Of a stretch of 7,158 bases of DNA, positions 1 through 7,076 are shown piece by piece. This stretch comes from CAZSBB01 sp964605235 (GTDB taxonomy: Bacteria > Planctomycetota > Phycisphaerae > Phycisphaerales > Phycisphaeraceae). A program made the position numbers and the translations under genes. Position 1 is the stretch's first letter. Each line of letters begins with the position of its first letter. The notes beneath the pieces are model-generated. The model ran no database searches. It was not told the DNA's origin and saw only the letters and a list, made by a program, of their open reading frames with translations. The DNA lies in the NCBI GenBank assembly GCA_964605235.1, contig CAZSBB010000076.1:1-7158 (forward strand). The letters are read 5' to 3'.

Positions 1-79
1 AGGTGACACTTCTATTGAAAGCAAGCCCTGTCATTTCTATTGGAGTTCAACAGCATTGGCGCGCCGCGCATTTCAGCAG
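1..79. other. Non-coding stretch after the lyase-like gene, at the left window edge
   Basis: This short stretch follows the stop codon of the minus-strand lyase-like gene and is more AT-rich than the coding sequence. I see no GC-rich hairpin followed by a T-run on the minus strand, so no terminator for the gene pair is visible here. It contains an 8-base direct repeat, ttctattg, at 10-17 and 35-42, of unknown meaning. A minus-strand ATG at 34-32 opens a frame to the window edge, but it has no ribosome binding site and covers only eleven codons, so it is not called as a gene. Confidence 0.5.
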
Positions 80-2434
80 TCAGATCACCCCGGCGCGGTT
101 GCCGACCAGGCGGTCGTCGATCAGCCCGCGCTGGTCGAGTTCCTTGAGGAAATGCAGACGCCGCAACGGGTGGCCGCCGCGCCGCAGCAGCATGGGGATG
201 GCGCTGCGGACGCGCTCGATCACGTCCTCCATGTCGCCGGTCATCCGGCCCAGCGCCCACGCCGCCAGGAAATCCATCCCACGGATGTCATTGACGGAAA
301 ACGACCCGGGGCGCACCGCTGCATCGAGGAGCTCCACCGCCAGCTTGCGGATGGCTTCATCGCCGGTGACTTCCCACAGCCGATACAGCCCGGCAAAGCT
401 GGACCAGTCGCCATAGCCGGTGATGAGCTTGTGCGGCACGCTCTGCCAGGTTTGCGGATAGGGATATTTGAAGGAGCCAAACTCGTTGATCCAGCGCTGG
501 TAGAAATGCTCGATGATGTGCCGGGCGGCAGCGAGATACTTTTCATCCTGCGTCAGTCGGTACGCGGCGGCGAGATTGACCAGCGGCATGCCCGCCTCGC
601 GTCCATCGCAGCAGACCATCTGCGTGTTGTGGTAGATCCACCACACATGGTTGTCCGCGCAGCCGATCACCGCGGTCTTCGCGCGGTCATCACCGCTGAG
701 GTAGTAGTACGCCAGCAGCCCTTCGACCCATTGATGGCTGGGATAAACGCAGCCGATGAAGTGGTTGCCGGTGTGCGGGATCAGTCCCCCGCGCTGGCGG
801 TCGTCGGTGCTCCAGCAGCAGAAGTCGACCTCCATGTAATGGCGGGCGGCCTCCTTGCCGTAGTCCCAGCAATAGGTGTGGCCGGTGCGGAGGAATTGCT
901 GCAGGGGGAAGAAGACCCACAGATCGTCCTCGTTGTTGATGCAGGTGCCCACATCAGTGCTGCCGGCGTTGGCGCCGACCTGATCGCCGAAGTGGAACAT
1001 GCCGATGGCGGGCAGGCGGTCGTAGGTGTGCCGACTGGGATTGCCCGCCGAGGGCGCGACCTCGATCAGGTTCTCCAGCAGGGGGTACTTGTCCGGCTGA
1101 TACGGCAGCAGATGTTGACAGTCGAGCACTTGGCAGTACGTCGGCCACGCGGGGTCAAAGGACACATCCACCGGCTCGACGTAGCCGTATTCCCAGCGGT
1201 AGAGCGTGTCGATGACTTCATCCATGTTGAGCGCTTTCGTCGCGCCGGTGAGCCAGATGATGTGACTCTTGGACACGCCCTGCACCACTTCCATCGGCGT
1301 GGACCAGCTGGGCCAGATCGACCAGGTGATGAGGTTTTCATCGATCTCAATGCTCTTGGGGTGAAGCTGACGGAAATGCTCGAAGGCGGTGACGAGCGTG
1401 AAGTCCGCCTGCTTCCACCCCACCACCGGCAGCACCTGACGCAGCCCCGCCACCATCGCCCAGGTGCGAAAGCCGGTGCTCTGGCCGGGGCGCATGTGCC
1501 AGGCGTACTCACTCCAGTCCTCGTGAAAGCTGTCGCCGTTGCGGAGGAACACCTGCCCGCCCGCGCCGGGATGGGCCGCCTTGCCGCTGGCGTCGGCATA
1601 GTGATCCAGATCGCCTGACGCGGAGGCGACGACCTCCACGTTCTCCCGCACGTCCAGATCATGGGCGACGTAATCGCGCCCGCGGTTGAGCTGGCGCATG
1701 AGCTTGCTGGCGGCCGGGTCCATCGCGGTGGGCATGACCAACTTCATGCTGCGCACGGGGATTTTTCCTTCGCGCGCTTCCCGGCAGTAGAACGTGTGTT
1801 CGAGCTTCACATCCGGGCTGTTGGCGGTCAGTGTGAAGCGCAGGGCGAAGTCCATGAAGGTCGCGCCGTCGCGGGCGCGGTGCGTGCCGGCGAGCATCAC
1901 CGTGGTGCGCAGCGGATTGGCGTGCAGCACCGTCAAGGTATGCGGCCCCGCCTGGCTGGCGCGGTACAGCTTGCCGCCCAGGTCCGCCACCTGCAGGTCG
2001 ACCAGATGCGAGGTATCGACCAGCGTGCGGCCGTGAATCGTGAGCTGGCGCATCAGCGAACCGCCGGCTGCGCTGACAGTGATGGAGGTCAGCCCATTGC
2101 TCAGCGTGGCTTCCGCTTCGCGTTGCACCAGCGTGACCGGATGGGCGACCTCTGGAGCGGGAGCATCAGTGCCGCGCGGCTCCACATCAATCGACGTCTG
2201 CTCCTGCCCGTCCAGTTGCATGAGCACATCCAGCAGCAGCCATTCGATGCTGCCGTCGGGGCGGCGCTGGAGCACCTTGCCCGCGCTGGGCAGCAGGTGG
2301 CCGGCGGCATCGCGCACCGTCACCGCATTCGCGTCGTGCACCACGCCCGGCGGCAGCGGAATGCCGCGCGTCAGCAGGTAGGCGTCGAGTTTCGCCAGCG
2401 TTTCGTTTTTGATATGCAGTTGGCCGCGTTCCAT
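80..2434 (-). CDS. Exo-rhamnogalacturonan lyase-like protein (polysaccharide lyase family 26 / PcRGLX-like)
   Basis: This gene encodes 784 residues. The family's founding enzyme, PcRGLX of Penicillium, cleaves rhamnogalacturonan I from a chain end by beta-elimination; the substrate here is inferred. The N-terminal module (about residues 9-82) has the typical pieces GIPLPPG (24-30), a V-x-D-x-x-G-x-x-x-P stretch (40-49) and RPDGSIEWLLLD (58-69). A beta-rich middle follows (about 107-360). The C-terminal part (about 365-745) is helical with many aromatic residues, as in an (alpha/alpha) toroid, and includes H554, H558, H567, W569 and E571 in a conserved-looking cluster. The start at 2434 is chosen because AAAGGA lies 8 bases upstream and the RIFT-like module begins at once; the frame is open further upstream to 2659, but that extension is arginine-rich and resembles no domain. 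There is no signal peptide. Eleven cysteines, including two CC pairs (539-540, 608-609), fit a reducing cytoplasm. It probably shares a transcript with the propeller gene upstream. The family call is from remembered motifs; activity is untested. Confidence 0.72.
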   Translation of the reverse strand: MERGQLHIKNETLAKLDAYLLTRGIPLPPGVVHDANAVTVRDAAGHLLPSAGKVLQRRPDGSIEWLLLDVLMQLDGQEQTSIDVEPRGTDAPAPEVAHPVTLVQREAEATLSNGLTSITVSAAGGSLMRQLTIHGRTLVDTSHLVDLQVADLGGKLYRASQAGPHTLTVLHANPLRTTVMLAGTHRARDGATFMDFALRFTLTANSPDVKLEHTFYCREAREGKIPVRSMKLVMPTAMDPAASKLMRQLNRGRDYVAHDLDVRENVEVVASASGDLDHYADASGKAAHPGAGGQVFLRNGDSFHEDWSEYAWHMRPGQSTGFRTWAMVAGLRQVLPVVGWKQADFTLVTAFEHFRQLHPKSIEIDENLITWSIWPSWSTPMEVVQGVSKSHIIWLTGATKALNMDEVIDTLYRWEYGYVEPVDVSFDPAWPTYCQVLDCQHLLPYQPDKYPLLENLIEVAPSAGNPSRHTYDRLPAIGMFHFGDQVGANAGSTDVGTCINNEDDLWVFFPLQQFLRTGHTYCWDYGKEAARHYMEVDFCCWSTDDRQRGGLIPHTGNHFIGCVYPSHQWVEGLLAYYYLSGDDRAKTAVIGCADNHVWWIYHNTQMVCCDGREAGMPLVNLAAAYRLTQDEKYLAAARHIIEHFYQRWINEFGSFKYPYPQTWQSVPHKLITGYGDWSSFAGLYRLWEVTGDEAIRKLAVELLDAAVRPGSFSVNDIRGMDFLAAWALGRMTGDMEDVIERVRSAIPMLLRRGGHPLRRLHFLKELDQRGLIDDRLVGNRAGVI

Positions 2435-2523
2435 GCCCGGTGTCCTTTCTTCGGGAATGAAACGATGTGTACCAGAATTGTCGCCAACGCGCCACCGCCG
2501 GCGGGCCATTCCATGTAGGGAAC
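2435..2523 (-). other. 89-base gap between the propeller gene and the lyase-like gene
   Basis: No clear sigma70 promoter and no terminator with a T-run is visible in this gap. A short GC-rich palindromic stretch around 2500-2515 lacks a proper loop and a T-run. The spacing fits one operon with separate ribosome binding sites, but a promoter of another sigma class cannot be excluded. The minus frame of the lyase gene stays open through the whole gap and into the end of the propeller gene. Confidence 0.5.
2443..2448 (-). promoter_or_regulatory. Ribosome binding site of the lyase-like gene
   Basis: The minus strand reads AAAGGA, 8 bases before the ATG at 2434. This site supports the 784-residue start over the 75-residue in-frame extension. 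It also argues that the gene is translated independently of the propeller gene upstream. Confidence 0.7.
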
Positions 2524-5463
2524 TTAGTCGCCGCAGATCACCGTCATGGTGGGGGGGTGACGCGGGCTGCTGCGCCCGGTGGCGGTGGCGGGAGCGGGAA
2601 GGAAATCGCGGAGCAGCCAGAGGTTGGCGCCGGGCAGACGCGACCAGGGGCCCAGGCACAGGTCATACGAGCCGTCGTTGGCGGGATCAGCGACGAACAC
2701 CGCCACGCCGCCTTCGAGTTGGTGGAGCGCACTCACCGTCGGCGCATGGATGGCGAGATGCGGTTTGAGCGCCAGCCTCCCGGCAGGGGAGATATCCAAT
2801 TCGTAGAACGTGGCGGTGTCCGCATCCTTCGCGCACACGCATAGGAATATCCGGCCATCAGGCGCGACCTGAAACCGCTCATCGGGCCGAGTGAATTCCC
2901 ACACCGTGGCGGGCAGCGTGTAGCCATCCACATAACGCAAGCGGGTCAGGTCGAACGACAGCAACCGCTCCTGATGCAGCAGCACGAGATAGCGTCCATC
3001 GGCGCTGACCACCATCCCCTTCACGCCGCCGCCGCCTTCGAGCAGGGGCAGGCTCAGGGCAAAACGATCAGTCGGCTCGCCGGCTTGCGGGCATTGGTAG
3101 AACACCAGTTTGGGCCCCCGGATGGGCGGTTCGTCCTGACCATTCATCTGGGCCAGATATGCGGGAATGGTCGGTGAGGCGGCGAGCACCAGTTCCTGCG
3201 TGGCGCGGCCGGCGGGGTCGTAGCGCACCCGTCCGCGCAGCCAGGCGTTGTTGCCGCCCCGGGTCAGGCGGCTTAACCGCAGCATTTCGTCGGCCGCGGG
3301 GAACGTGAGCGTTTGCAGACCATTGCTCCACGGCGTGCCGTTGCGACTGGGAGAGTTGGTCGCCAGCAGATGCACGCGCTGGTCGAGTCCGGGCAGAGGA
3401 TACGTGTTGGTCATGCTCATCCCGCCCACGGCCGCGTCGAGGTTTCGTTCCCGGGGACGTTTGTCCACGGTCACCCGATGCCGCGGCAGCACCTGCCCGT
3501 CCTGGCTGTACAGCATGGTGGCGATGCCGGTGTAACCCGTGAGCAGCAGACTCAGGTTGTTGCCATCTTGCTGCCAGAGATGGCCATAGGGCCCCAGTCC
3601 GGCGCGCAAGGGCAGGTTGAGTTCACGGCCGCCGGCATCCAGTTGCAGCACGCGCCGTTGCACCACGCCTGATGCGGCAGCGCGCAGGTCGTACTCCGCC
3701 AGGTAGTAGCCGTATTCGCCCACGCCGAGAATCACGCCCGGCCGACCGGGAATCGCCGTCGCCATGTAGCACGGCGCCAAAGCGGGGCCTTGCTGCTGAT
3801 TGAGGATGTCGGCATAGCGCGCCGGCTCCAGGCGCATCGCCCCCAGTGGATCGTAGAGGATGCTCAGCGCCGGCTCGTTCGCATCGGCCGGAGCATTGCC
3901 TGCTTGCGCGTCCGTGCTCATGCCCAGGACAAGGGCGAGCTTCGCGCGGGTGGTAGTCAGAATGCCATAGTCGGTCCAGTGGAACACACCGCCCGCCCAG
4001 GTGCGCAGCGCGGGACGCGGCCGGGGCGGGGCACGGGTCACCTCGTCATGTGTCACCGGCGTCACAGTTGCCGCCACGCCGTCGGCCGGCTCCGCTATCC
4101 GCCAGGGGCCCATCTGGACGAAGGGCGGGTAAGCCGTGACGTACAAGCTGTCCGCGCGACTGAGCAGCGGCGCGATCTTCCACGGCGGATCGTCCGGTTT
4201 GGGCCAGTGGTCGTACAGTGAATGCGGCTGCCCAGGCGCGCCGAGCGCCAGCAACCGAGCGCCGGCGGCAAATGCCTGCGGGTGGTCCCACTGCGCGAGC
4301 GGGAATGCAATGATGCCGTTGAGCATCACTTCATCCGTCAGCACATCGGTGCGAAACGGGCACAGATACAACTGGTCGCCCGCCACGTGGACATACATGA
4401 GCGGGTCCCACCGCAAACGCCGTTTGCTCAGGGCTTCGGGCACTGCGCTGGCGGCGGGCAGCAGTGGATTGAGCGCTTGGGCCAGATCGGCTGGAGGTGC
4501 TTCGAAACAAGCCCGGGCAATGTTGAAGCGCACCAGGCCCTGATCGCCCAGGGAAGCGGAGTAGTACAGGTTGCCCTGGTCGTCCACCGCCGCCGAGCCG
4601 ATCAATTGTCCCAGGCCGCCGGGGCCTTCCCCGGTAACCCACTTGCCATTGGTCCAGGTGGTGGTCGGCACATGCACGCGCACTTTTTCCGTCGGCGCCG
4701 TCAGGGTGTCAGCAGCGCCCGCCTGCATCCATGCGGGATCAAGCGGCACTTCCACCAGGTAGTGCATCTGGCGGGTGGGGTTGCCAGCCGCATCGAACAA
4801 CTGGCTTTTCATGGGCAGGTAAATGCTGCGCTGCGCGGGGTCGTCAGGATGGGCGGTCTGGCGGGAAATCAGGCAGTTGTTCTCCGCGCTGATCAGGGGA
4901 TAGCTCACGTCGCCCACCACCGGCAGACGCAGGTCATTCAGTTCCACCACGCGCGCGGCCGGGGGCGTCGCCAGCACCGGCAGGGCCGCCAGATCTGGTT
5001 GCTGCACCACGGGCAAGGAGCTGCCGGGTTGCTGGCCGGCTTCCACCTCAGCGCGCAGCGCGGTCAGCGGCAGGTTCGGCTTAGCCTCATCAATGCGGGC
5101 AATCGACACCCGCTGGCGCAGCAGCAACAGGTCGCCCTGATGCACGCTGACCTGGGCGTGCTTGAGCGCCGTCGGCTTGGTCTTGCCGATCAGCACCGCC
5201 GAACCCACCGCCGGGGATGACAGGTCAATCGTGTAGCGCTGCCTGACTCCCGCCAGCTCAATGGTTGCCGTCAGGTTCTGGCGTGTGGACAGGCGATCCA
5301 GATGGGCAATGCGAATGACGACATCCAGCTCGGTCTGATTGGCTTCCAGTTCAATGACGGGGGCCGGCGCAGCACCCGCTGGCTGCGCCCCGAGCAAAGC
5401 GGAACCCAGCAGCAGGAGCAAGCCAAGTGGCTGCAGCGCGACGAGCAGCGGTCGAAGCGGCAT
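2524..5463 (-). CDS. Secreted large beta-propeller-like protein of unknown function
   Basis: The product has 979 residues and I do not recognise its family. Residues 1-31 form a classic Sec signal peptide: an early Arg, a leucine-rich core at 12-24 (with LLLLLG at 15-20) and an AGA-type cleavage site near 29-32. No lipobox cysteine is present, so export to the periplasm or beyond is expected. Residues 35-125 look like a beta-sandwich, followed by a proline- and alanine-rich linker (about 126-170). The rest is beta-rich, with repeated blade-like segments such as DDQGNLYYSAS (294-304), AGDQLYLCPF (361-370), GVILGVGEYGYYLAEYDL (576-593), SADGRYLVLL (820-829) and VAPDGRIFLCV (866-876); these recall PQQ- or WD40-like propellers. 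The last 25 residues are low in complexity. The start is the second of two adjacent ATGs, because AGGAG sits 6 bases before it and only 3 before the first. A TTG start at 5502 would add 13 residues ahead of the signal peptide and is unlikely. A role in glycan binding or breakdown is inferred from the neighbour only. Confidence 0.82.
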   Translation of the reverse strand: MPLRPLLVALQPLGLLLLLGSALLGAQPAGAAPAPVIELEANQTELDVVIRIAHLDRLSTRQNLTATIELAGVRQRYTIDLSSPAVGSAVLIGKTKPTALKHAQVSVHQGDLLLLRQRVSIARIDEAKPNLPLTALRAEVEAGQQPGSSLPVVQQPDLAALPVLATPPAARVVELNDLRLPVVGDVSYPLISAENNCLISRQTAHPDDPAQRSIYLPMKSQLFDAAGNPTRQMHYLVEVPLDPAWMQAGAADTLTAPTEKVRVHVPTTTWTNGKWVTGEGPGGLGQLIGSAAVDDQGNLYYSASLGDQGLVRFNIARACFEAPPADLAQALNPLLPAASAVPEALSKRRLRWDPLMYVHVAGDQLYLCPFRTDVLTDEVMLNGIIAFPLAQWDHPQAFAAGARLLALGAPGQPHSLYDHWPKPDDPPWKIAPLLSRADSLYVTAYPPFVQMGPWRIAEPADGVAATVTPVTHDEVTRAPPRPRPALRTWAGGVFHWTDYGILTTTRAKLALVLGMSTDAQAGNAPADANEPALSILYDPLGAMRLEPARYADILNQQQGPALAPCYMATAIPGRPGVILGVGEYGYYLAEYDLRAAASGVVQRRVLQLDAGGRELNLPLRAGLGPYGHLWQQDGNNLSLLLTGYTGIATMLYSQDGQVLPRHRVTVDKRPRERNLDAAVGGMSMTNTYPLPGLDQRVHLLATNSPSRNGTPWSNGLQTLTFPAADEMLRLSRLTRGGNNAWLRGRVRYDPAGRATQELVLAASPTIPAYLAQMNGQDEPPIRGPKLVFYQCPQAGEPTDRFALSLPLLEGGGGVKGMVVSADGRYLVLLHQERLLSFDLTRLRYVDGYTLPATVWEFTRPDERFQVAPDGRIFLCVCAKDADTATFYELDISPAGRLALKPHLAIHAPTVSALHQLEGGVAVFVADPANDGSYDLCLGPWSRLPGANLWLLRDFLPAPATATGRSSPRHPPTMTVICGD

Positions 5464-5469
5464 CATGGG

Positions 5470-5474
5470 CTCCT
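5470..5474 (-). promoter_or_regulatory. Ribosome binding site of the propeller gene
   Basis: The minus strand reads AGGAG. It lies 6 bases from the ATG at 5463 and 3 bases from the adjacent ATG at 5466, so the second ATG is the better start. The two choices differ by one methionine. Confidence 0.7.
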
Positions 5475-5501
5475 GGGTCTGGACGTGATCTCGCCGCAGC
5501 A

Positions 5502-5530
5502 ATTCTACGGGCGCGCTCCACAGCGTTCGA
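5502..5530 (-). promoter_or_regulatory. Candidate sigma70-type promoter for the propeller/lyase gene pair
   Basis: On the minus strand the -10 candidate TAGAAT (5507-5502) matches five of six consensus positions. Seventeen bases upstream lies TCGAAC (5530-5525), a weak -35 with three of six matches. Transcription would begin near 5495, giving a leader of about 30 bases that includes AGGAG. The weak -35 suggests a need for an activator or an alternative sigma factor. Called by eye, without scoring. Confidence 0.4.
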
Positions 5531-5605
5531 TCCCCCGGCTATGGCTGCAAGGGCGCTGGAAGGCACGATTCCGCAGCCTCAAGCGCGGGCGGGTCGTGCG
5601 TTCGA
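5523..5605. repeat. 8-base direct repeat gcgttcga in the divergent promoter region
   Basis: The sequence gcgttcga occurs at 5523-5530 and again at 5598-5605. Each copy overlaps the -35 candidate of one of the two divergent promoters. This placement would suit a shared regulator, but two 8-base copies are weak evidence on their own. Confidence 0.35.
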
Positions 5606-5678
5606 GTGCGTTGCCGCCGGACTATACTCGGTGATTAGCGCAGTAGCCATGCTTTTATGCACGGCGCTGAATCGTGCC
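5562..5678. repeat. 9-base inverted repeat spanning the plus-strand promoter
   Basis: The arm ggcacgatt at 5562-5570 is matched exactly by its reverse complement aatcgtgcc at 5670-5678. The shared core tcgtgc occurs a third time at 5594-5599. The arms flank the plus-strand -10 box and the right arm ends at the ribosome binding site. It could be an operator bridged by a looped repressor, or chance. Confidence 0.3.
5600..5628 (+). promoter_or_regulatory. Candidate sigma70-type promoter for the ceramidase-like gene
   Basis: TATACT at 5623-5628 matches five of six positions of a -10 box and is preceded by a poor -35 candidate, gttcga at 5600-5605, at 17-base spacing. Transcription would begin near 5635, leaving a leader of roughly 55 bases before the ATG at 5692. 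That leader can form a small hairpin (GCACG at 5659-5663 with CGTGC at 5673-5677) just before the ribosome binding site, which might affect translation. Confidence 0.42.
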
Positions 5679-5679
5679 C

Positions 5680-5683
5680 GGAG
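5680..5683 (+). promoter_or_regulatory. Ribosome binding site of the ceramidase-like gene
   Basis: GGAG lies 8 bases before the ATG at 5692. It supports that ATG over the in-frame GTG at 5674, which has no such site upstream and would add only six residues that the family does not need. Confidence 0.65.
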
Positions 5684-5691
5684 CAATCACC

Positions 5692-7029
5692 ATGCAGGCA
5701 GGCGCCGCCACCATCGTCATCACGCCAACTCTTGGTTCGTTCATTCAGGGCGCGGGCAAACCGGAGCAGCGCGCCGAGTCGGTGCACGATGAACTGGAAG
5801 CCAACGCGCTGTATCTGGCAGGCGATGGCGCTGGCGCCGACGCCGCTGCGGTGCTGCTGGTGTCCTGCGATCTGGTGGGGATGGAGCCGACGTTTGCTCG
5901 GCGCTGCGGGGAAGCGATGGCGGGCGCGGCTGGTCTGGAAGCGCGCCAGATCATCATCGGCTGCTCGCATACGCATGGCGGGCCGGTGATGATCCACTCC
6001 TGCTACCAGAAGCCGATCGATCAGGCGTATGGCGATCAGCTTGTGCAATGGCTGACCGCGCTGGCGCAGCAGGCGCGGCAGGCGGCGCGGCCGGCGCGTC
6101 TGGGCTGGGGCATGGGACACGCCCGGCTGGGTTACAACCGGCGCGTGTGCTATGCCGACGGCAGCCACGCGATGTATCGGCAGGCGGGGCGCGATCAGCA
6201 GTTCACCGGCGTCGAAGGGCCGGATGACACCCGTTGCCTGGCGCTGGCGGTGGTGAATGAGCAAAACCGCGTGCAGGCGGTGTTGCATCAGGGCACCGGA
6301 CATCCGGCCGGCTCCTATGGTTTGCCGTACTTCACCGCCGATTACCCCGGCGTCGCCCGCCGGCTGGTGCGCGAAGCGCTGGGGCCGCTGCCGGTGCTGT
6401 TTTTCAATGGCGCGCAGGGTGACATCGCCATGACGTGTCAGACGCAGCGACGGGTCATGCCGGAGAACGCCACGATCCAGGCCATCCGTTTCGGCAGCAC
6501 GCTGGCGGGGGAGACGCTGCGGCTGCTCCATGAAATGCAGTTGCTCGACCACGTACCGCTGCAGCATTATTGCGACGAGTTGGAAGTGGCGGTGCGCCTG
6601 CCCAGCGCCGAGGAAGTGACGCGCTGCGAAGCCGTGCTGGCGCGGGTGCGGGCGGGCGCGGACATCCAGGGCCAGGAACTGATCTCCGCGTGGGGGCCCT
6701 ACGCCCTGATGCAGCAATTCGGCTCCCATCCGCGCGAAACGCTGCCCTTCCACACGCTGCGAATCGGCGACCTGGCGATCAGCACCGAACCCTTCGAGCT
6801 GTTCTGCCAGTACCAGCTTGATCTCAAACGCCGCAGCCCCTTCGCCAGCACGGCCGTGTTCGGACTCACCGGCGGCTGTGCGGGCTATGTGCCCACGCTG
6901 GCGGCCCAACTGGGCGGCGGGTACTCCGGCTCGCCGTTGCTCTGGGCGCGGCATGAGCCGCAGGTGGGGCAGCAGTATGTCGACCATGCCGCGCGTCGGC
7001 TCCATGAATTGTGGCGCGGCAGCCGGTAA
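5692..7029 (+). CDS. Neutral/alkaline ceramidase N-terminal-domain-like protein, predicted metal hydrolase
   Basis: This gene encodes 445 residues resembling the N-terminal catalytic domain of neutral ceramidase (Pfam family named from memory). Visible hallmarks in order are AGAATIVITPT (3-13), VSCDLVG (57-63), CSHTHGGP (91-98), GTGHPAGSYG (201-210) followed by ADYPG (216-220), FFNGAQGDI (237-245), STEPFEL (364-370), RRSPF (380-384), GCAGYVPT (395-402) and GGGYSG (408-413). By comparison with Pseudomonas ceramidase, H93, H204, E366 and Y399 are the likely zinc-binding set. The nucleophilic serine after the GD of the GDxS motif is replaced by A246, and the C-terminal domain of true ceramidases (total about 650 residues) is missing. 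No signal peptide is present. It is therefore unlikely to be a genuine ceramidase; a metal-dependent amidase or esterase with another substrate is possible. It is transcribed divergently from the lyase/propeller pair and stands alone on its strand here. Family is confident, substrate unknown. Confidence 0.85.
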   Translation: MQAGAATIVITPTLGSFIQGAGKPEQRAESVHDELEANALYLAGDGAGADAAAVLLVSCDLVGMEPTFARRCGEAMAGAAGLEARQIIIGCSHTHGGPVMIHSCYQKPIDQAYGDQLVQWLTALAQQARQAARPARLGWGMGHARLGYNRRVCYADGSHAMYRQAGRDQQFTGVEGPDDTRCLALAVVNEQNRVQAVLHQGTGHPAGSYGLPYFTADYPGVARRLVREALGPLPVLFFNGAQGDIAMTCQTQRRVMPENATIQAIRFGSTLAGETLRLLHEMQLLDHVPLQHYCDELEVAVRLPSAEEVTRCEAVLARVRAGADIQGQELISAWGPYALMQQFGSHPRETLPFHTLRIGDLAISTEPFELFCQYQLDLKRRSPFASTAVFGLTGGCAGYVPTLAAQLGGGYSGSPLLWARHEPQVGQQYVDHAARRLHELWRGSR

Positions 7030-7045
7030 CGCGTCTGCAGCGCGC

Positions 7046-7076
7046 AAAAAAAAGCGGACGTCCGAAGACGTCCGCT
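7046..7076 (-). terminator. Intrinsic terminator for leftward transcription, with UUCG loop
   Basis: Read on the minus strand, a perfect 10-bp stem (AGCGGACGTC paired with GACGTCCGCT, at 7076-7067 and 7062-7053) closes a TTCG tetraloop and runs into eight consecutive T (7053-7046; the first also closes the stem). This is a textbook rho-independent terminator. It points towards the 3' end of the ceramidase-like gene, so it should end a transcript from a gene beyond the right edge. On the plus strand the hairpin is followed by six G and not a T-run, so termination of the ceramidase-like gene here would be weaker. Confidence 0.85.

Noticed and set aside
1..34. Start of another minus-strand gene (ATG at 34-32, open to the edge)
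   Set aside because: Only eleven codons are visible, with no ribosome binding site and no recognisable sequence.
56..1618. 520-codon plus-strand open frame opposite the lyase-like gene
   Set aside because: It is a codon-phase shadow of a GC-rich gene: its translation resembles no domain, while the opposite strand shows family motifs throughout and a good ribosome binding site.
2500..2515. Terminator between the propeller and lyase-like genes
   Set aside because: The GC palindrome has almost no loop and no following T-run on the minus strand.
2435..2659. 75-residue N-terminal extension of the lyase-like protein
   Set aside because: It is arginine- and proline-rich, overlaps the end of the propeller gene in another frame, and the internal ATG has AAAGGA at 8-base spacing. 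The fusion possibility is kept only as a finding.
4222..5220. 332-codon plus-strand open frame opposite the propeller gene
   Set aside because: Its composition is rich in Arg, His, Gln and Gly with no domain and no ribosome binding site; the minus strand has a signal peptide and blade-like repeats.
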